Assembly: GCA_009768925.2 (NCBI GenBank)
Contig: VHIT02000045.1
Coordinates: 124,001 to 188,000 of the forward strand
Direction: 5' to 3'
Origin: Cryptosporidium bovis
Lineage: Eukaryota; Apicomplexa; Conoidasida; Eucoccidiorida; Cryptosporidiidae
DNA length: 64,000 nucleotides
Shown: positions 57,825-64,000 of the stretch, one piece after another
Position numbering within the stretch: position 1 is the first letter of the stretch
Layout: each line of letters starts with the position of its first letter
Made by a program: the position numbers and the translations under genes
Notes under the pieces: model-generated
What the model was told of the DNA's origin: nothing
The model's input: only the letters and a program-made list of their open reading frames with translations
Databases searched by the model: none

Positions 57825-58889
57825 ATGTGCGACAAAATAAATGTAGGCATTAGAAGGGTGAATGTATTGTTGGGGTATTACCCTGACAATTACATAAGTA
57901 GTAGTTTGATGGATCTATTAATGAGTTCAGATTTAATATGTTTGTGTCACAATTTAAATGATTTGGTTATAGATTCGTTAAATGAAAATAAACTTTACAA
58001 AAATAAAAGATTGATTGAATTTAACAGTAAAAAAAGCTCCAAAATGTGGATAATAAAACCAATAATTGACAAAATAATAAACGGAATTTGCTGTACTATT
58101 AGCAGCTTAAAAAAGAGAGTAAAGCCTACAGAATATTTGTATTTGTATAGCAATAACAGAGTTTTTTTGGAATCAAATACATCTATTACTTTTAATGTTG
58201 CTGATGACTATTTTTTGTACTTGCAAAAAATACAATACCTGGAATTTGATGTCTCAAATTGTTACTCTGGATTTAGACATTTAGTACTGGGTAATGTTGA
58301 TTTTACAAGTAATGAACTGAAAAATCAGATTTGTTGTATAAAGTCTCTTAGATATTCAATAAAAGAAATTATATGGAAAATATTTGTGATGGAAATACTT
58401 TTTAATTGGCCTGTAAAAATAAGTGATAAGATCGATGATATGGCCTATATTGATTTTTCAAAGCAGATTTCGTTTATAATCAATGGAAATTTTTCAGAAA
58501 GTAACTATTTAAATGAATTCTCTACGTTATTTGGGCATGGTGAACTTGTCCCTATTAATCATTATTCACAAGTGAATTTTTCAAGCTATATCTTGTCTTT
58601 TATTACTTTTTCTCACGATGACATACTATACTTTAATTCGATGTTTCCACCAAGAAAAGTAGTCGGACCTGATTTTAAGGATATCGAGATACCTGAAATA
58701 ATTCTAGACCCCTCATCCAAATTCAATTTTAATCGTAGAGATGACGAATATAACACCATTATTAACAAGAATACTGCTAAATACACGAGGTTTATACTGA
58801 ATAATAAATTCGAAATGTATAACGTATCAGAAAACTACAAAAGTGATGGTCAGTCTTTATCTTGCTCAATGCAAGTTCTGTCTATCTAA
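57825..58889 (+). CDS. Hypothetical protein, 354 aa
   Basis: Not recognised. The ATG at 57825 is preceded by a purine-rich leader. No signal peptide or clear membrane segment is seen; the N-terminus has a short hydrophobic patch (VNVLLGYY). Cys residues are scattered (LICLCHNL, GICCTI, QICCIK) without zinc-finger spacing. A Pro-rich turn near the end (FPPRKVVGPDFKDIEIPEIILDP in short form) looks like a conserved block. The long frame in AT-rich DNA and the promoter palindrome shared with Clp1 support a real gene. Confidence 0.72.
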   Translation: MCDKINVGIRRVNVLLGYYPDNYISSSLMDLLMSSDLICLCHNLNDLVIDSLNENKLYKNKRLIEFNSKKSSKMWIIKPIIDKIINGICCTISSLKKRVKPTEYLYLYSNNRVFLESNTSITFNVADDYFLYLQKIQYLEFDVSNCYSGFRHLVLGNVDFTSNELKNQICCIKSLRYSIKEIIWKIFVMEILFNWPVKISDKIDDMAYIDFSKQISFIINGNFSESNYLNEFSTLFGHGELVPINHYSQVNFSSYILSFITFSHDDILYFNSMFPPRKVVGPDFKDIEIPEIILDPSSKFNFNRRDDEYNTIINKNTAKYTRFILNNKFEMYNVSENYKSDGQSLSCSMQVLSI

Positions 58890-59069
58890 TTAAAGGGCAA
58901 CAACCGTTTAACTCACGCGAAAATTTTCTATTGTCCCCCGTGTTCTAGAGTGAACAAAAGGTTTTATCGTTGCTAATAACTCTGAATTGTTTTAAAATAA
59001 CCTCTTTTCTTCTCTCGTATAACTCCCTTGCCTCGTTTAACCAATACATGCATATACATAATGCCAAAT

Positions 59070-59089
59070 TGGCGCCGGCAGTGGCGCCA
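59070..59089. promoter_or_regulatory. Tandem TGGCGCC(G/A) palindromes
   Basis: TGGCGCCG at 59070-59077 and TGGCGCCA at 59082-59089 lie one helical turn apart. They are flanked by ATGCAT (59048-59053) and GTGCAT on the right. They are 545 bp upstream of the PP2C ATG and 200 bp upstream of the small-RNA candidate. Confidence 0.55.
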
Positions 59090-59284
59090 ATGCGTGCATT
59101 ACTATAATCTAAATATTATAATACATACGAATAGTAAACCTAGAGTATAAATTTTAAGTGGGGAGAGGGGAAATAAAACAAAGCTAATTTAATTATATGT
59201 ATGTGTGTGATTAAGAAGTTTTCTTTTAAAAAAGTCATAAAGTAAGTTAAGATTGATTTTCTTTTTTAACTTTGAGTTAGTTTT

Positions 59285-59389
59285 ATCTTTCTCTCCTAGA
59301 AAGTATTCGAGAGGAGTTAAAGATCGATCTAATAAATACAAAGGTGATTCAAATCCCACTACAGACAGGAGTATATGTGGGTTTTTTTT
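59285..59389 (+). ncRNA. Candidate Pol III-type small RNA
   Basis: Two hairpins are followed by an oligo-T run. The 5' hairpin is a rod: ATCTTT (59285-59290) with AAAGAT (59319-59324), CTCCT (59293-59297) with AGGAG (59312-59316), and GAA (59299-59301) with TTC (59306-59308). The 3' hairpin is CCCAC (59355-59359) with GTGGG (59377-59381), directly followed by eight T (59382-59389), as at a Pol III terminator. ATTCAAATCC at 59347-59356 matches a tRNA-type B box (GWTCRANNC) closely. A tRNA does not fold here: there is no T-stem or acceptor. I could not match it to U6, SRP, RNase P or another known RNA. The palindrome pair at 59070-59089 lies upstream. Confidence 0.35.
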
Positions 59390-59634
59390 GTTTGCGTATG
59401 ATATGTTATAATTTAATTAAATACAGCCAAGGAGAAGAGTGTATATCTTTTAAAACGAGTACTAAACTATAAGTTATTTCAAAGTAAGATTAATAAAATA
59501 AGTGGCAAGTAATATATTTTAGATTGAAGAGGGATAATTAACAAGGTGAATAAATGTAAATTTAAGGCAAAATACTTTGTTTCCTTTTACAGTAACAAGG
59601 AAAAAATTAGCATAAAATATACTGATTTTTTACC

Positions 59635-60909
59635 ATGTGGAGCGTAGCAACTGATTTTATATGTGGTTGTTTTCAGAATAACAACTTGGCCAAAAGGTTT
59701 TTGGAAGAAGCAAATGAAGTTGATATAAGAAAGATAAATGAATTAAGCTTCTTTGGAGCAGCAATATCGTCACAACACGAGTTAAAACAACAAAAAAGCA
59801 ATATAAATGCGGACTCATGGCTTGTATCTTGGAATTTACTTGGAATAGCCGATGGTGTATCTTCAGTTGAGTCAGAGGGATTCGATCCGAGCCAGCTTCC
59901 ATCTGAACTGCTCAAAAATTGCGTTGAGCTTTGCAATATGAGGGAGAACAACAGATTGCAATTTGATAATGAGTCACAGAAATTGTTTCAAAAAAATTCT
60001 CTTCCTTATTATTCATATGAATTCCTGAAGCACATACTTTGTAGGTCATGTTCAAACTGTGCGTCATATGGATCAACGACATGTTTGCTTTGCTTCTTAG
60101 ATGGCAATCAACTTTGGGTTTCAAATGTAGGGGATTCACAAATGATCATACTAAGACCGTCAAATAAGGAACCAATGGAGATTCCATCTATTCCATATAT
60201 TGAAAATCCAATTAATAGAAAGCCTATTACAGGTGACTCCAGGAGAAGACTTCCTTTTAACACTGTGGTTGGAGGGTATGATATAGTTGCTAGAAGTGAA
60301 ATACAACAACACTTTTTTAATTGTCCGCATCAATTAACAATAATGCCAGATATAAATTGTTCTAGTGATGAAATTCTGAAAAGGTCTTCAAATGTGGTTC
60401 AGTCATTTAGAGTGGATACTAAAGTTGGTGATTTAGTTATTATAGGAACTGATGGAATATTTGACAATATTTTCGATGAGGATATGATTGATATTGTAAA
60501 CAAGACACGAAAAAAGTATGGTAAAAACTTTAATGAAAATCCTGTACTAGTTGCTGATTGTATTGCCAAAGAGTTGTTGACATGTGCTTTAAAGGCTGCA
60601 AACAGTGTTCCTCATGGTTCAAAAGCTAAAGCGACACCTTTTAGCGAGGGAGCGTTAATTGATGTAAATAGACACATAGAAGGTGGAAAACCTGATGACA
60701 TTACTGTTATTGTTGCTTTTGTAACGTATACAGACAGATTAAGCTCAAAAATGACTAACACATCGCCTGAAATATATAATGGAACATCTTACCTAGGTAG
60801 TTCGGCCAAATTTAATAATGATACATCTGCATACATAATTAATGGTGAAAAATACCCATATTCATCAATAAGTGATAAATTTTCAGTTATTGGTGGTTTT
60901 AACTCCTAA
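59635..60909 (+). CDS. PP2C-family Ser/Thr phosphatase, PTC7-like
   Basis: Metal-dependent protein phosphatase, 424 aa. Family motifs: D60 in NADSWLVS, GIADGV (D73, G74), GSTTCLLCFLDG, SNVGDSQ, GTDGIFDN (D273) and GGKPDDITVIVA (D354, D355). The D73, D273 and D354/D355 positions match the acidic metal ligands of PP2C. The sequence order and the wording GIADGV and GTDGIFDN resemble PTC7/PPTC7, whose members are often mitochondrial (acting on the coenzyme Q pathway and protein import). Here the N-terminus (MWSVATDFICGCFQNNNLAKRFL in short form) is not a convincing mitochondrial presequence, so localisation is open. The ATG at 59635 is the first in frame. Confidence 0.92.
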   Translation: MWSVATDFICGCFQNNNLAKRFLEEANEVDIRKINELSFFGAAISSQHELKQQKSNINADSWLVSWNLLGIADGVSSVESEGFDPSQLPSELLKNCVELCNMRENNRLQFDNESQKLFQKNSLPYYSYEFLKHILCRSCSNCASYGSTTCLLCFLDGNQLWVSNVGDSQMIILRPSNKEPMEIPSIPYIENPINRKPITGDSRRRLPFNTVVGGYDIVARSEIQQHFFNCPHQLTIMPDINCSSDEILKRSSNVVQSFRVDTKVGDLVIIGTDGIFDNIFDEDMIDIVNKTRKKYGKNFNENPVLVADCIAKELLTCALKAANSVPHGSKAKATPFSEGALIDVNRHIEGGKPDDITVIVAFVTYTDRLSSKMTNTSPEIYNGTSYLGSSAKFNNDTSAYIINGEKYPYSSISDKFSVIGGFNS

Positions 60910-61152
60910 TACGAGTCAGTTATTTTTATATACTATTTAGTTCATTTATTAATATTATTTTGAGTACAGTTGTGTATAAATCCTAACTACTAAACTGAAA
61001 ATAATTAACATCAATGATAAAGCAAGTGGTGTATTTCACCAGTGTATAACCTTTTTCAAAGTTGTTGATAATAACCAGATCATCAACACTATCAATTTTT
61101 TATCCATATCGCTACACCAGTTGTCAATTAACTTCTCATTTCCACTTTTCCA

Positions 61153-62774
61153 TTAACTTTCAACTATATTTCTCGTCCATTCAAATAGAAACTCTGCAGA
61201 CAAAGCTGCATCCTCATTTAGATACGGGACTCCGAAGTGGGGGCCAACATAAATACCTGAAGTAGTTAATGTAAGAGCATCGTTTTGGTGCATAATTGTA
61301 TTACTTACTTAAAAAATCTGCATATTTATCAATAAACCACGATCCATTCCCAGGAAGCCAATAAGGAGTCATATAAAGAGTGGCTTGCTCTTTCGGGCAG
61401 ATAGATGCAAATATAGTTGTTTCCGATCCCTAAATAAGTTAGATATTCAGTTTATTTTATTTAAGAACAGCAATAAGCACCCTGCTTCTGTCTTTAATAG
61501 CATGTGCTGCAACATACCTTCTTAAAATCAAGGAGAAACCACTTAAAAATCCAAATAAGATTGTATGGAAATGCGTTTTTAAATATTTTGGTATTCACAG
61601 AACCCGGATTCACACAGGTTGACCAGGGAAAATACTCAGCATCTTTCAAGGACATTTCAGTTGAACTGCACCTTCCTGGTGTTAGTCCCATTGCATTTCT
61701 TCTCAGTTTTAGAGTGTACAATAACAATGCAGATTTAGAAGCACCATAGGCAAAGTCATAGTCCAGTATTTGAGAACATTCTAGTATCTTGAGAATATTA
61801 GATCCAAAAAAACGATGTGTTGGAGAAGATGTATTCACAATTCTTGATCCCTTTGTGTTCTGAAAAACATTAATAGTGTATGTATCATTTTGATGATACG
61901 AAACATTTTCTTTCTCTCTTTATTCCAAACAAATATGAACAAGAGAAACAATATAAAGTAACAATTGGAAGAAAGAGAAGAAAGAAGATTTCGTGTCCAA
62001 CTTACTTTTAAAATAGGAATTAGAGATTCAGTTAATACAAATGTACCTAAATAATTAATCTTGAAAATTTTATTAATGTTGTTTATTACATCCCTGTTTA
62101 AGTTATTGTTTGACTTCTTTCTTTTTGAATCTATATTTATGTTCTTGGCTGTTCCTATACCTGCATTATTTATTAAAATATCCAAACGATCATAATCACT
62201 GCAGATATAAGTGATAATTACATTTAAATGTCGCCAAATTGCAAAATTTATAGTAAAAAAAGTGATCAATAATTGAATCAAATATAGATTTAACTTACTA
62301 TATGAATCTTTTTACAAAAGTTTTTATTGATTCCTTATCTTCTAAATCTATGTACATATATCTAGCAAAACCATTACTCACTTTTTTCTTCGTATTTAAT
62401 TTAAAAGCCAATATTCTGCCTTCATCCTCCAAATAATCCGCTATTATTACAGTTGCACCACAATTTACAAAGTAAGTGGCAACTCTTTTACCAATACCAC
62501 GAGCTCCACCAGTTACTATACAAACTTTCCCAGAAAGATCTTTTTCCTCAACCTTACGCAAATTCAAGCCTAGCAACTTTTTGGTTCTCACAACTATTAA
62601 ATTCAATGGCCATATTCTTCCCATTATCCAACTCCCAGACATAATCACTCCCAAACTGTAAATTATATTTATAACCAAGTACCAAATTAGTGAAAAAAAC
62701 AAGGTTAAATATATATTAATTAAGAACGTAATACACCTTGTTTTCTTATGAAAATGTACAACTAGATTCAACAT
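61153..62774 (-). CDS. Short-chain dehydrogenase/reductase, membrane-anchored (five exons)
   Basis: My exon model on the minus strand is 62774-62299, 62198-62006, 61859-61518, 61429-61309 and 61256-61153, joining to 411 aa. The introns (100, 146, 88 and 52 bp) start GTAAGT, GTAAGT, GTATGT and GTAAGT and end AG, with matching phases; without splicing each frame stops. Classical SDR motifs follow in order: TGGARGIG (88-95, NAD(P) binding), LDILINNAG (164-172), IVNTSS (230-235), Y261-x3-K265 in AYGASKSA, then CVNPGSVNT. The C-terminus fits the retinol-dehydrogenase/WWOX-like branch. Residues about 14-45 are hydrophobic, probably an N-terminal membrane anchor, so the enzyme likely sits on ER or another membrane and reduces or oxidises a lipophilic carbonyl. 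The substrate is unknown. A 25-residue insert (about 279-304) interrupts the usual loop between YxxxK and PG. Confidence 0.88.
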
Positions 62775-63252
62775 ATTTTCGTTAGCTTATTTTTATTTTA
62801 ACTTGGATCTAATTAAGCTCTAGATATTTTCTCAAAATAATAAGCAACTTATACCAACCTATATAATGCGACAATATATATGTTGCGACACATTCACATA
62901 TGTCTTTAATATTATCAAATACAATAAGATAAATCCGGAAATAATACTCAAATTAACCTAGAAAATTGCAGTTGTTAACCAAAGTTTATAATGGTTATGA
63001 TAAATTTTATCACTCTTAATCAGGTGTATCTGTATCCTTTTCTGAATCCTATGAAAACTATTCTTTTTATCGCTAGAGACTTATATTCTTTTTTTCAGCA
63101 ATATTTAACTCAATTTTATATATTTTATTATTATTTTAAGTCTTTTCATAAATTATCATTATATCATTCTTTTATTGTTTTTAAATCATTTGTTTCAATT
63201 AATATTTCCCCCCACATTGCATACAACTAAAACAACCATGTAATAATTGTCT

Positions 63253-63260
63253 TGCATGCA
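63253..63260. promoter_or_regulatory. TGCATGCA palindrome
   Basis: ApiAP2-type GCATGC palindrome in the intergenic region upstream of the minus-strand dehydrogenase (about 480 bp from its ATG), just left of a poly-G tract. Confidence 0.35.
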
Positions 63261-63283
63261 TAAAAAAATGGGAGGTATCGGCT

Positions 63284-63311
63284 GGGGGGGGGGGGGGNNG
63301 GGGGGGGGGGG
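63284..63311. repeat. Poly-G tract interrupted by two N
   Basis: A run of G from 63284 to 63311 contains two undetermined bases at 63298-63299. In a genome this AT-rich, a G homopolymer of this length is exceptional. The N bases suggest that the true length is uncertain, and polymerase or assembly slippage is likely. Confidence 0.9.
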
Positions 63312-63687
63312 AAGGGTAGTGGAAATAGAGTAGGAAGAATTAATATAGATGTTTGGTTGGAGTGTGATTAACCGATTAATTAAATGAACTATTTAAAATT
63401 GGTAAACAAAAAATGTGTGTATATGTATAACATTGTAACCTCCATTTTTTTTAATAAAAAAAATAATATAATTAAATAAACGTATATAACGATTTACGTT
63501 TTCTATGAAAATAGAAATAAGTGGTTATAACAGTTAAATTTAACTTTAGATTACTTAGTATGTTGTCTTACAAAAATAATGATAAAAAAAATCACAGTAT
63601 TTTATTACCTTTGTCTAAATATGCATTTTATTTATGCGAAGTACTATAATTGTTTCTATATAATATATAATTTGCAACATCAAACAA

Positions 63688-64000
63688 TCACCAAAATATT
63701 CTCGCCCTCATATCGTCCAATTTTTTATACACTTCCTCCACAGTCATGTCTAATTTTGATGATATTTTGTTTTGGGACTCTTGAGAAAGAGCAGAAAAAG
63801 TCTGGCAAAAATCACCATCAATTACATTATGAACTGGGGAGTAATAAGATCTGAACATAAGTTGATCTCTAGAAAGTAGTGTACTTTTTTCCCTACGAAT
63901 TAGAGTCTCTAATTTAAGTAGCAAATCTATATCGTCATTATTCGTAATAGGTGTTAGTGATCCTATACTTCCAAGAACGGTACCATATATAATTGTCTCT
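63688..64000 (-). CDS. C-terminal part of SF3B3/Rse1-like splicing factor (partial)
   Basis: The frame runs off the right edge; only the last 103 residues are present, and the start lies beyond the window. The text fits the C-terminus of SF3B3 (SAP130/Rse1), the large beta-propeller subunit of the U2 snRNP SF3b complex that recognises the branch site: IYGTVLGSIG, then RDQLMFRSYYSPVHNVIDGDFCQTF, then a SSKLDMTVEEVYKKLDDMRARIFW-like end. In SF3B3 the equivalents are R-D-H-L-x-F-R-S-Y-Y-x-P-V-x-N-V-I-D-G-D-L and a terminal V-x-K-K-L-E-D-I-R. The relatives DDB1 and CPSF160 share the fold but not this precise ending. The stop codon is at 63688-63690. Confidence 0.88.
   Translation of the reverse strand, partial: ETIIYGTVLGSIGSLTPITNNDDIDLLLKLETLIRREKSTLLSRDQLMFRSYYSPVHNVIDGDFCQTFSALSQESQNKISSKLDMTVEEVYKKLDDMRARIFW

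Larger units (their letters stand above)
58890..59634. other. Intergenic region with paired palindromes and RNA candidate
   Basis: About 745 bp before the PP2C gene. It holds two TGGCGCC palindromes 12 bp apart (59070-59089), then the small-RNA candidate at 59285-59389. The remaining 245 bp up to the ATG is AT-rich and featureless. Confidence 0.55.
62775..63687. other. Intergenic region with AP2-type site and poly-G gap
   Basis: About 910 bp upstream of the dehydrogenase and downstream of the SF3B3-like gene. It holds TGCATGCA at 63253-63260, immediately followed by the poly-G tract with two N (separate entry). No ORF supported as a gene. Confidence 0.55.

Noticed and set aside
59341-59381. 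tRNA gene suggested by the B-box-like sequence
   Set aside because: No acceptor stem, D arm or proper T stem can be folded around ATTCAAATCC.
61494-62774. Three separate small genes instead of one dehydrogenase
   Set aside because: The pieces carry successive SDR motifs (TGxxxGIG, NNAG, YxxxK) and are joined by proper splice sites with fitting phases.

Overview
The window is nuclear DNA of an apicomplexan, most likely a Cryptosporidium species. The sequence is very AT-rich and gene-dense, and most genes are single-exon. The few introns are short, mostly with GTAAGT donors. Many proteins are Asn/Lys/Ser-rich. Most 5' flanks carry a GC-rich palindrome, TGGCGCCA, or a TTCCCGCC-type variant; this E2F-like motif is known to be over-represented upstream of Cryptosporidium genes. 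The species is inferred from these traits, not from a database match.

Region 1 (1-20 kb): six plus-strand genes encode proteins that begin with signal peptides and that I do not recognise as housekeeping (ATGs at 215, 3177, 6036/6075, 12183, 14607 and 16998). One minus-strand gene with a possible zinc finger (4563-5309) sits among them. The largest secreted protein (about 1850 aa) has a protein-kinase-like catalytic loop (HCDLHGEN, then IIDLD) and a possible second, degenerate kinase-like module near its C-terminus. The gene at 12183 has an intron directly after the signal-peptide exon, and that intron holds a 17-bp perfect inverted repeat.

Region 2 (20-31 kb): small conserved cellular genes. 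These are an acidic orphan, a divergent Arf-like GTPase, ribosomal protein S10, a FIGNL1/spastin-type AAA ATPase, ADF/cofilin, a SUMO-specific protease (Ulp1/SENP), an 8-Cys secreted orphan, and perhaps a 54-aa membrane microprotein.

Region 3 (31-53 kb): a single-exon 4808-aa VPS13 bulk lipid-transfer protein; a five-exon DHH phosphoesterase of the PPX1/Prune family, which I rebuilt from its splice sites; and two minus-strand orphans (Asn-rich and coiled-coil). The DHH gene and the Asn-rich orphan overlap tail to tail by 27 bp.

Region 4 (53-64 kb): a CCCH zinc-finger RNA-binding protein tail to tail with Clp1 (mRNA 3'-end / RNA kinase factor), an orphan, a possible Pol III-type small RNA, a PTC7-like PP2C phosphatase, a five-exon membrane-anchored short-chain dehydrogenase, a poly-G tract with an assembly gap, and the C-terminus of an SF3B3/Rse1 splicing factor running off the right edge.

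I looked for tRNA, rRNA, transposons, CRISPR arrays and telomere repeats and saw none. Three 3' flanks and one intergenic region hold clear inverted-repeat structure and are reported as candidates only.
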